Shown here piece after piece: positions 10,011 to 20,779 of a DNA stretch of 64,000 nucleotides (its first letter is position 1; every line of letters begins with the position of its first letter). A model generated the notes under the pieces. The model worked only from the letters and a program-made list of their open reading frames with translations. It was not told the origin of the DNA and searched no databases. The stretch lies in assembly GCA_947044365.1 (NCBI GenBank), contig OX345644.1, positions 3,474,077-3,538,076 of the forward strand, read 5' to 3'. This stretch comes from Petrosia ficiformis (lineage: Eukaryota; Porifera; Demospongiae; Haplosclerida; Petrosiidae). Position numbers and translations under genes: made by a program.

Positions 10011-10915
10011 TCATGCACATGATTGAAGCCAAACTGTGTCTACATGTATATACTTGATTAACGTTGAACTTTTGTTATAGATATTATGTAGGACTGGTAT
10101 GGAGTGTAAGTTGTATATACTATATAACACACACATACATACACATATAATTATAATAATTATTATATATATAGTGAAGTCAGTATTGTCTCTGCAATTA
10201 TTTTCTTGTCAGTTATTGTTCCTGTTTCTCCATCACACTTGTGGTGAGGGATCTGCACTGTGAGTGCATTCATTTTTAGTTGTAAGTGGATGATTTGTGG
10301 TTATAACTGTAGGGAATTTGTTGTGAGAGCTGTAACTAGAGTTGTAATTATTTATGCCTCTCACCAAAGAGTGTCCACGGTGTTGTAGTAGTGTGGTATA
10401 TGTTAAAAAATCAAAATGTCCTTGTGTGCATGCCAAGGGTTTGGCACTACTCTGCTTTTCATTCCAAACTGACTCTATGATTGACGATATCTTTCTAGCC
10501 TGTTACCATTCTCAACCACATGCTCACTTTCAATTCTAGAGTCACTTTGCTTTAATTACCTCTTCTCTTAGAATTAGTTTTGTCACTATTCATCACACTT
10601 AGCACTTCTCACTCATCAAGACCACTAGGACTTCATTTGAAAACGGTCTTTTGGGGTCTAGTAAATCTCCAGTTATGTTGAAATGCAATAGATTAGACAT
10701 CTCTCACTGTCTCACACCCACTAGTAAACACATGACTGACACGATTGGCAAATAATTGCTGAATTGCAAAATTAGCCAAAATTTTCACCTCACAAAAATT
10801 GCCTGTTATACAATATACATCACACCATTATTTATAGTAACACGATTACTTTCATTAATTTAGATTACCACGATAAAAACAGACCACAATTGTCTTCATC
10901 ACAAGACAATAAGCG
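10011..10915 (+). other. Upstream region of receptor gene 1
   Basis: No supported gene. The part from about 10630 to the ATG resembles the DNA just upstream of gene 2 (29060-29400): both have GAAAACGG/GAAGGATG-type text, TCTAGTAA, CATCTCTCAC and TTCATTAATTTAGATTA. It probably holds the promoter and 5' leader, but no core promoter motif can be named with confidence. Confidence 0.5.
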
Positions 10916-13900
10916 ATGGATGGGGAAATTGCTCATGCCTTTATGAATGAAAATTATAAGAGAGCATCAGAGTTGTTACAGAATGTGAAAGAACATAAGA
11001 AAATTTATTTATGGTATTTCTATCCAGAGAAGTACAAACATGTATATTGTTACTACACATAGTAATGTTTCTAGTGTCTTTATCTTCAGTAGATGTGAAT
11101 AGTAAAGATAAGGATGGCTATACTCCACTACATACAGCTTGTTGTTATGGTCGATTAGACATTGTAAAGTTTCTAGTGTCTCTACCTTCAGTAGATGTGA
11201 ATATCCAGGGTTATAGTGGATATACTCCACTACATACAGCTTGTCATTATGATCAGTTAGACATTATAAAGTTTTTAGCTTCTCTACCTTCAGTAGACGT
11301 GAATAGTAAAAATAAAGATGGCTATACTCCACTACATACAGCTTGTTGTACTGGTTATTTAGACATTATAAAGTTTCTTTTGTCTTTACCATCAGTAGAT
11401 GTAAAAATCAGAATTTCCAATTATTCTTTTCTGTTACACAAAGCTTGTCAATATGGTGAATTGAAAATTATAGAGTTTCTAGTATCTTTACCTTCGATAG
11501 ATGTGAACAGTAGAGATAAGCATGGCATCACTCCACTACATACAGCTTGTCAATATGGGAAATTGAAAATTATAGAGTTTCTAGTATCTTTACCTTCGAT
11601 AGATGTGAACAGTAGAGATAAGCATGGCATCACTCCACTACATACAGCTTGTCAATATGGGAAATTGAAAATTATAGAGTTTCTAGTATCTTTACCTTCG
11701 GTAGATGTGAACAGTAGAGATAAGCATGGCATCACTCCACTACATACAGCTTGTCAATATGGCAAATTGAAAATTATAGAGTTTCTAGTATCTTTACCTT
11801 CGGTAGATGTGAATAGTAGAGATAAGCATGGCATCACTCCACTACATAAAGCTTGTCAATATGGCGAATTGAAATTTATAAAGTTTCTAGTATCTTTCCC
11901 TTCGGTAGATGTGAATATCCAAGGTGTTCATGGCTATACTCCACTACATACAGCTTGTTGTTATGGTCGATTAGACGTTATAAAGTTTCTAGTGTCTTTA
12001 CCTTCAGTAGATGTGAATATCCAAGGTTATAGTGGATGCACTCCACTACATACAGCTTGTCATTATGATCAGTTAGACATTATAAAGTTTCTAGTGTCTT
12101 TATCTTCAGTAGATCTGAATAGTAAAAATAAGGATGGCTATACTCCACTACATACAGCTTGTTGTAATGGCCATTTAGACATTATAAAGTTTCTTTTGTC
12201 TTTACCATCAGTAGATGTAAAAATCAGAATTTCCAATTATTCTTTTCTATTACATAACGCTTGTCAATATGGCGAATTGAAAATTATAGAGTTTCTAGTA
12301 TCTTTACCTTCGATAGATGTAAATAATAAAGATAAGAATGGCTATACTCCACTACATACGGCTTGTCATTATGATCAGTTAGACATTATAAAGTTTCTAG
12401 TGTCTTTATCTTCAGTAGATCTGAATAGTAAAAATAAGGATGGCTATACTCCACTACATACAGCTTGTTGTAATGGCCATTTAGACATTATAAAGTTTCT
12501 TTTGTCTTTACCATCAGTAGATGTAAAAATCAGAATTTCCAATCATTCTTTTCTATTACATAACGCTTGTCAATATGGCGAATTGAAAATTATAGAGTTT
12601 CTAGTATCTTTACCTTCGATAGATGTGAATAGTAAACGTTATGGATGCACTCCATTACATACAGCTTGTCGTTATGATCATTTAGACATTATAAAGTTTT
12701 TAGTTTCTCTTCCTTCAGCAGATGTGAATAGTACGGATGAGCATGGCTATACACCACTACATACAGCTTGTCTTAGGGATAAATTAGACATTATAAAGTT
12801 TTTAGTTTCTCTACCTTCAGTAGATGTGAATAGTAAAAATAAAGATGGCTATACAGCACTACATACAGCTTGTCTTATGGATAAATTAGACATTATAAAG
12901 GTTTTAGCTTCTCTACCTTTAGTAGATGTGAATAGTAAAAATGAGCATGGCTATACTCCACTACAATCAGCTTGTGAGTATGGTAAATTATACACTGTAA
13001 AGTTTCTTGTGTCTTTACCATCAGTAGATGTAAAAAACAGAATTTGCAATTGTTCTGTTCTTCTACATAAAGCTTGTAAATACGGCGAATTGAAATTTAT
13101 AGAGTTTCTAGTATCTTTACCTTCGATAGATGTGAATAGTAAACGTTATGGATGCACTCCATTACATACAGCTTGTCGTTATGATCATTTAGACATTATA
13201 AAGTTTTTAGTTTCTCTTCCTTCAGCAGATGTGAATAGTACGGATGAGCATGGCTATACACCACTACATACAGCTTGTCTTAGGGATAAATTAGACATTA
13301 TAAAGTTTTTAGTTTCTTTACCTTCAGTAGATGTGAATAGTAAGGATAAGCGTGGCTATGCACCACTACATACAGCTTGTCATTATGATCATTTAGACAT
13401 TATAAAGTTTCTCATGTCAACAGAACAAGTACATCCAATGGCTACCACTAACAATGGTGATACACCCCTTCATATAGCATGTCTTCATAGGAATGTGGAT
13501 ATAGTAAAGTATTGCTTATCAACAGGGCGTATGGACCCAATGGCGGAGAACAGAGACCAACATATTCCAGTACAAATGGCAAGAGATAAATATATCATTT
13601 TGAAACTGTTTGAACCATTTACACAATGTAGAGTAGATTTCCCTGTTGAGTCATACAGTAAGGTCTTCCTATGTGGTAATACTACTAATGGTAAGAGTTC
13701 CTTGGCACATTCTTTATCACAACGAGTTAATAGAGTAGATGTCTCATGGCGAGATAGAATAAATCCTTTTAAAGAGAAAGCTGAGCCTCTCACAGCTGGT
13801 ATTGTTCCTCATCATCTTGAGAGTAATGAGATAGGTAATATTATCTTGTATGATTTAGCTGGTCATCCTGAATACTACAGTAGTCATGAAGCTGTTCTGG

Positions 13901-16900
13901 AATATCTCATGTTGAGATCTCCTGCTGTGTTTATCATCCTAATCAAGCTAACTGATAAACTGGAGGGTATTGAGAAGCAGTTGTACTATTGGGCTGGCTT
14001 TCTTGAAAATATTGGCTATCGAATGTCAAAGAAATCTCAGGTTATTGTGGTGGGCAGTCGTGCTGACAAGAGAAAAGCAAGGAATGGCATAAATCTCATT
14101 AGAAGAATTGATATTCAAAGAATTATTGAACATCACGAATATAAAGGTTTTATAGCTGTGGATTGTTGTAATAAAAATGGAGTGGGTTTTGATGAGTTTG
14201 TTATGTGCTTATCAGAAAGTACCAAAGCAGTAGTTAACACATCTGACAGTATTAGTTTCTATTGTCATGTATTGTATGCTTTTCTTAAGACAAAGCTTGA
14301 TCAAGTAGCTATCACTTTAGATAATCTCTTACAACTGATACAAGTTGAGAACGAGCCTTCTCTTTCATCAAATGAATCTGTTCTTCTTGAATTTCTAACT
14401 ATTCTCAGTGATAAAGGACTCATTATGTTCATCAAAAGTACAGATTCTATTAACAGTTGGGTAATTATAAACAAAACTAGCCTCTTGAAAGAGATTAATG
14501 GCATGCTGTTTGCTCCCTCACATTTTAAGGAGTATCGTTCAACTCTGGCTAGTAACACTGGGATAGTACCAGTTTCTGTCCTAAGTGATGTGTTCCCTCA
14601 ATATGATCCTGACATGTTAGTGGGGTTCCTGAAGAGTTTGGAGTTCTGTCATGAGATTGATGAAGATACTCTCCAAATTATCACTAACACTCTCCCTTTT
14701 CAATATTCTTATTCAGATAAATTATTATATTTTCCAGCTTTAGCAAGTGAGCCAATGAAGAATGTAGATATTTCTAATGGTTTTGGGTGGTGTCTTTGGT
14801 GTCCTAATCCAAATCAATTTTTTTCTACCAGATTTCTTCACGTTCTTTTGTTGCGATTAGCTCACAAATCATCATTAAAAAGAGATGATGGCATTATTAC
14901 TCAATCAATTGAAACACGAGTACATGTCAAAGATTTAAATCGTTCCTGTAATGTATGGAAGAATGGTATTTGTTGGACAAGAGATGGTGTTAAATGTATA
15001 GTACAAGTTAGTGAACAGAATCGTAGTGTTATATTATTAGTACAACCAATTATCACTGGTAGTGATAAAGAATGTATTCAGGTTCGTAACTCAATTATTA
15101 CAATGATCCATCTAATTCGAAACGAGTTCTGTTCCTCATGTGATATTCAAGAATATCTCATATCTCCTAATCAGTTATATGCTATTCTACAGTGTGAACT
15201 CAGTAAGTCATCAATTTTTAGAATAGAACATGTTGCAAGGGCCACTTTGTTTAAGATGCCAGTTACTAATGAAAATGAAACACTTGAGCTATCATCACTC
15301 TTAGGACAGTTAGAACCATATCACATTCTTCCTCTATCAGTAATCCATCAACTCTTTGACGATAGTAAAAGCAGTCAATGTATCTCAGAACCTCTCTTCA
15401 GAGAAATACAAGAAAGATGTAGTCCAATAATGGATATCTATCCAGTAACCAGAGAGTCCAGTACATACCAGTCAGTTAGAGATCATCTGAACAGATTCAG
15501 TATATTTGGTGGAAGGAATCCATTTGTAAGTGAATGATTATGTATTCTATGAAGCATTTATTATATGTTTGTACTACAGAATTTACAATTTATTTAAGAC
15601 ATGTGTTTTAATTATAGGATATTGCTGATCCTGTTCTGACTGATGATGAGAGAAAGATGATTTCTCAATCATTCTCTGTTACTACTAATGTTGAACCTCT
15701 TAGCTGTACAATATCTGATGATACACTAGGTGAGTATAACTAACAAATATTATATATAAAATCCATGATTTTAAGTGACAGAATAGTATACAATATTCCC
15801 CTCTACTCATCCTGTGTGCATGAGGATTAACAATACAAAAACAATTTGACAAATATGAAAGAAAATGTAGGGACGTCAAAATGCAAGTTATGTGAAGAAG
15901 ATCAGACACAGACATTTAACACAGGACCCTAAATTAAACAACCCATTATATGTTTCATATAATCTTACACAGGTGTCGCTCTTTGTATATTGCTTTATAG
16001 TGGTATAGGTATTTATGTAGAGTTATATGGAAGTGGTTTGGGTCCTACATTATCCTCCATTGCTAATACCATCCTGACCTTGTTAGCATACTTTTTGGAT
16101 TTTGATTGAAACCTTTTTTATTATAAATAATTATATAAATTGATTCCTTGATTGCATACTTGTAATTTCTATACTGATCATTGATTCATAATAATTGTGT
16201 ATGACATTTATATCATAGGTTCATCACAGTACAGTGTTCCAGTTTCCGATAAAAACCTTACTACACCATCTTGTGATGTTGCTACAGGTACAACACTATA
16301 ACTAGCATTTAATTATACTTTATCTCTCACTTCATATTTGTATAATAGATTCAACAACTCCTCTGACTATATTTGCAAGACATGTAAATGAAATATTGGG
16401 TGCGATATCAGATCCAGACACAGAGAGACTACCTAATGATCTCTCATCAGCTAATCTTATACCATATTCTATCAAAGATGATCTTATCTCTACTAAAGGT
16501 CTCTCTCGTTATCAAAAGGCTAGCAAATTACTGAATGAGATTAAGAGATCACTCAGAAACTTGAATACTCCAGAGACATTGGAGACGTTCTGTCTGGTAT
16601 TGAAGAAACAAGAAAACCAAGCTCTGAAACAAATGGCTGGAGAAATGTTAAAGGAGCTAGGTGAGTTATATTGTAACATGTCTACTGATACTGTAATTAG
16701 ATGGTTGGTATAGTGAGACACATAATATATATCACATATACAGGTTCAATACAAGATGGAGTTGGATTTGTTTCCTCTAGAAATCTCACTACAGGTATTG
16801 AACTATAATATTTATTATTAATAGTAATTATTAGCTATTAACTTTGTTTTTTTTATGTCTATAGATTTAAAATCTCCATTGAATATATTTGTGAGACACA

Positions 16901-18086
16901 TGTGTGAAATGTTAGATGTGATATCAGATCCAGACACAGAGAGACTACCTAATGATCTGTCGTCAGCTAACCTAATAGCATATTCTATGACAGATGATCT
17001 TATATCTACTAAAGGTCTCTCTCGTTATCAAAAAGCCAGTATTCTACTGAATGAGATACATAGATCACTGAGATGCACTAATAAACCAGAGATATTAGAA
17101 AACTTCATTAAAGTTTTAGCGAAACAAGAGAATCCAGCACTGACAAGAATTGCTGAGCACATGTTAAAAGAACTAGGTATGTATTTTTAAAATGATATCA
17201 CCACATATTAATTATTACTTGTAATTTGTGATCATGATGACCTATTCAAACCCCATCTTTGAAAAATGGCAGATCTATAGCAGAGCCTAGCAGAGCACAA
17301 GCCTTGCCAATAACACCATGTGCCTCCCTAAATCACACAGACAAAAGCATTGGTGTTTATATAACTCAATCTTACCATTTCCTGACCTTGAGAAGACCTC
17401 CAATAACCATAACTCTTCGATTAAAATAATCAATGTATATAAAGCAGGCTGCTTTGAAATTGAAGTAGTGGCTACTACAACATAAATCACTGGCCATAAG
17501 CATTCCAGTAATGACAATAACTTTCTGTTAGCTCATCTATTTCATGTCCTGTTGTACATGTAATTCAAATGTAATTAATATGTACATGTGGAGGTTCTTC
17601 TTTCTTCATACCAGTGTTCTCTCTATGTTGTTTTAGAGGGGTACATTACCCCCCTATAGTGTAAATGTACCCCTATATCACTCATAAAAACACCCAATTG
17701 ATTTTGACTATTTTAAAATGATAACACACAAAAATATAAATTCAAAGTATTTCCATACACACATTCACCTATTACCCATCAATTCCCATTTCCTAAGAGC
17801 AGGGTAAGGGTCGCATTGTAACACGTGGACCTTCAACAGAAATTCATACAAGATTAATTAATTAACTATGACGTAATAATTACTTTGTCACTTCCGTGTA
17901 CCCCCCTATTGCAAAATTCTGGTGAGAACACTGCTTCATACACTAGGAAGGCTAGTATAGACTAAGATATGACATAAGATTTATCATGATCTGCAATTAA
18001 ACATTTTTCTATCATCAGTTCATGTTATTCCTGAAGACTGGGATGGATATATAGAACTCAATTCACCAACCTCCACCTGTCACTAG
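10916..18086 (+). CDS. Receptor gene 1: ankyrin repeats, Roc-like GTPase, COR-like region, two CARD-like domains
   Basis: Proposed exons: 11011-15525, 15618-15729, 16219-16287, 16349-16660, 16744-16794, 16865-17176, 18019-18086 (1812 residues if translated from 11011). About 25 ankyrin repeats fill residues 20-860. The GTPase has P-loop GNTTNGKSS (889-897), DLAGHPEYY (948) and GSRAD (1015); a COR-like region follows (LTILSDKGLIMF, then FAPSHFKEY). Each 312-base exon encodes a helical death-fold domain (DDLISTKGLSRYQKAS, then LLNEI), most like CARD. This is probably a cytosolic signalling receptor; the ligand is unknown. Oddity: the family's usual start, MDGEIAHAF at 10916, runs into a stop at 11060-11062 after 48 codons, because about 540 bases present in gene 3 are missing, and the rest is in another frame. 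It may start at 11011, use an unseen 5' exon, or be a pseudogene. Confidence 0.75.
11500..13400 (+). repeat. Recently duplicated ankyrin units inside gene 1
   Basis: At about 11500-11900, four near-identical 102-base units encode DVNSRDKHGITPLHTACQYG. A longer block at about 12120-12330 recurs at 12420-12630 (CCNGHLDIIKFLLSLPSVDV), and another at 12625-12835 recurs at 13135-13340 (SKRYGCTPLHTACRYDHLDI). The copies differ by only a few bases. Confidence 0.85.
15865..16110. mobile_element. CCACTTCCATATAAC-family MITE in intron 2 of gene 1
   Basis: Starts GTAGGGACGTCAAAATGC and contains ACACAGGTGTCGCTCTTTGT, TTATATGGAAGTGGTTTG and AGCATACTTTTTGG, as in the copies at 4557 and 40081. The ACACAGGTGT(C/T)GCTCTTTG part also appears at 52310-52335. 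It lies between the exons ending 15729 and beginning 16219. Confidence 0.6.
17450..17545. repeat. Dispersed repeat R1, copy 2 (partial)
   Basis: GAAATTGAAGTAGTGGCTAC...GTTAGCTCATCTATTTCATG matches part of 9905-10015. It lies in the last intron of gene 1. Confidence 0.5.
17612..17933. mobile_element. hAT-type MITE with 8-bp target duplication
   Basis: 322 bases with terminal CAGTGTTCTC and inverted GAGAACACTG. It is flanked on both sides by CTTCATAC (17604-17611 and 17934-17941). A CAGTG start and an 8-bp duplication are characteristic of hAT elements. Inside are repeated GTACCCCCCTAT-type motifs in both orientations. It lies in the intron before the last exon of gene 1. Confidence 0.8.
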
Positions 18087-18423
18087 TGAGGTAGGAGGAG
18101 AGAAGGTGAGGGAGATGTCCCTCCCATTACTGATCATTGGGACTCCAGATTCAAATTTTGAACATTTGTCAACATTAAAGAATGTAATATATCTATGTAT
18201 CTATGTATATTATATTCCTCCAGTTTACTATGATATTTATTTACATATTACATGTTGTATATGTATAATGATATCTCTATCTAAGTGTGGATTTATCTAT
18301 CTATTTATTCATCTAATTATCTACTGTCTATCTTTTTCTTTAATTGATCTAGTCCATATACAGGGTATTTAACATAATAATTATTATTATACATAAATAT
18401 TGTATTTTCTTTCATTTCGGTAG

Positions 18424-18966
18424 TGTTTGCAGTTAGTGATTTTGTCTCGCAAAAATCTATTATAGAGAGTCCATCAACTGATGAATATGTGTTGGTTCAC
18501 GGATTATTCATGATGCTATGAAATGGAATGATGAAACTATGAAAATTATAGACTCACACCCAGGAGAGATAAACCCAGTATGTGACCATTTTCATATACA
18601 AATACTGTCCAGATTCTATTACAATTACAAGTTCAATTTCAATTTTACAATTACTGTTATCCATTTATCAATTGTATTATTATATTTCATCACTTAATCT
18701 CATAGCATCTACCAGTGATACACATGGAACCTAAACAGAACTTTACTCCTGATCCAAATGACTATATATGCTCCTATGTATATGACAGGTGCACATGCTA
18801 GTGTACTATCAACAGGTGATCTTTCACTTATTAGTACTAGAATGTATTTACTTCATACTATATTGTTGTTTTTCTCCTAATCAAACTTACAGGTCACTCT
18901 ACTAACTTTGTCGTTGCTATTAGACCAAGGGTTTCATTTGAAGCTGCTCTGTGCTTTGTCGGTTGA
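18424..18966 (+). pseudogene. Dynein heavy chain C-terminal exons, copy 3
   Basis: The longest of the four copies. Exon 18424-18577 reads SPSTDEYVLVHGLFM and, after one missing base near 18514, continues as MKWNDETMKIIDSHPGEINP. This is the VHGLF(M/L)...W region that precedes the dynein C-terminus. Exon 18706-18815 gives LPVIHMEPKQNFTPDPNDY, and exon 18893 onward gives HSTNFVVAI before degenerating. The frameshift and decayed end show a pseudogene. It begins about 340 bases after the stop of gene 1. Confidence 0.8.
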
Positions 18967-18969
18967 ATG

Positions 18970-19610
18970 GATAACAATGACATTTGCTGCCACTGATAAT
19001 ATGGAACTACTAATAGAACAAATCTTCTAATATCACTTATATTATACAAACAAAAATTAATAGTACCATATAATTAATTAATTTAAAATAATTTCAGTGT
19101 CAAACAAACTGCATGCATTCAGTGAAATGTAAATGATGAGGAGACAAGTATAACTGTAATTAGCCAATAGAGTGTTTTGAATTTCGTGCTACTATACCCG
19201 TATATATATGTGTGTTACTGGTACCGCCCCTGAGCCCTTAATTCGAATTGCGTCTGATTTTACACCTCATTTCCACAGAGAAATCCACAGCTCTTTCCTT
19301 TTTCGAAATCGTTCTGTCTAAAGTGTCTAGAGAAATCCTTAGCCCATACAGTCTAGAGTCTTCCATAGCTCATCCTGTTTAAAGAAGCCACATAGTTTGT
19401 TCAGTTTTCTCAACTGAGAGATTCACAACTCACATTACTAGTTTGTTTCTGGTCTTGTATACAGACTGTGATGGAAATATTGAAGAGACTAGCTCCAGTT
19501 ATCTGCTTGTATTGTGGTTTTCACATGATGTCACTACTAATTCTCAATCAAAAGGTTTTGTATCTTGTATTGTTGATCACTTGTACAGATTATCATCAGC
19601 TAATCAAAAT
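18970..19610. other. Intergenic DNA
   Basis: AT-rich. Part of 19255-19400 (AGAGAAATCCACAG, GTTCTGTCT) resembles 43598-43640. No supported gene. Confidence 0.4.
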
Positions 19611-19612
19611 AA

Positions 19613-20612
19613 CCGCATAGCGGTAATTACTGGCGAGTACGAAATTTGACGAATATACGCTAAACGAATCTATAAAAATTATTCATTCTTCAAACGGCTT
19701 CTGAGACTTCTCTTTTCCACAGCTGTGAAAAATGTTTACAAGCCCTTGTTCCATTTTCTGCGGCATACTTTCCAATTCTGGCTCTTTCAACAGCAGTATA
19801 GACAGCGTACTTTCCACATTTTGACTGACCAGTGTGACAACCTTCGCCTCGCTTGTACAGGACTGCTTCAACAAGTTTAATTGTCTTGTCAATTTCAAGT
19901 TCTGTCAGCGTTGATCAAGGTGGAGGAATTTTAGGGAGACAATCGTGCTTTTCTTGTTTTTTGAAATAAGAATACAACGACATCTTCACACGTGTGAACG
20001 ATACTTTTTCAGTTTTGCAACCGAGGACATATTCGAAATTATTATAACCACACCCACCTTGATCAAGCATATAATGTGTGAGGTGTGGCGGCTCAGCGTC
20101 ACAAATGCAGCTTCTTTTCAACTTTATGGACCTCCTGGAGCAATCTAACACTCACCAGCATCCACTCAAGTCTGCAAGCGAACAGTATTTTTCACTTATT
20201 CTCCCAACATCTCTTTCTCTCTCACTAGAACCAGCTAGAAAGCAAGTCTATACATCACACATACATCAACATCCCATCTCTTTTTTTTTAACATCAAAGG
20301 GCGGACACCTGAATCAAAGCACCGCATCCAACAAAGCGTGGGCGTTTTTGACAATAGCATGCCGACATGCCGCCACCACATTGGCATACTCTCGTAATCT
20401 ACAGTAATTTGGGGCATGGTACATCCAAGATCCCGTGAATTGCAGTTTGAATTCAGTATTCTATTAAGTTGGATACACTTCCTCTCTGACAGGATGTTGT
20501 AAAATTACAACATTATAAAACTGAAAGCATGGCAATATGCAATCGCAAGGGCACGGCTGTGTTTTTTTTAAATGCCAATTTTAATCCCTCGTCAACAAAT
20601 CCCGCTATACGG
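19613..20612 (-). mobile_element. Internally deleted DNA transposon with coding remnant
   Basis: The right end, read inwards, is CCGTATAGCGGGATTTG and the left end is CCGCATAGCGG. These are the same type of ends as the element at 4895-5270. On the minus strand, about 20000 to 19690, the reading MSLYSYFKKQEKHDCLPKIP continues after a stop (TGA at about 19913) as LTELEIDKTIKLVEAVLYKR and then RARIGKYAAENG...KHFSQLWKREVSEA. That helical block is of the DNA-binding kind found at the start of proteins from high-copy sponge and cnidarian repeats. No catalytic region is present. Confidence 0.55.
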
Positions 20613-20779
20613 TATGTTGTTCAACAAAATGGAACCGAAGAATCATGTACGAAAGGAAATGACATGTAATACATTGTTCTATGTCTTAAATCAGATTAAT
20701 AATGATATTTTTAAAACAAGCCTTTCAGTGTATGTGTATATATATAACATGGTATCAAGAAATAACTAATTTGTTACAT

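Noticed and set aside
15526..15537. Stop right after the COR-like region as the true end of gene 1 (and of genes 2 and 3)
   Set aside because: In each gene the stop is preceded by GTAAGT at the same place, and a conserved linker exon follows, so the terminal codons are intron sequence.
19443..19649. Small plus-strand frame
   Set aside because: No homology, start context or splice partner; its 3' end overlaps a transposon terminus.
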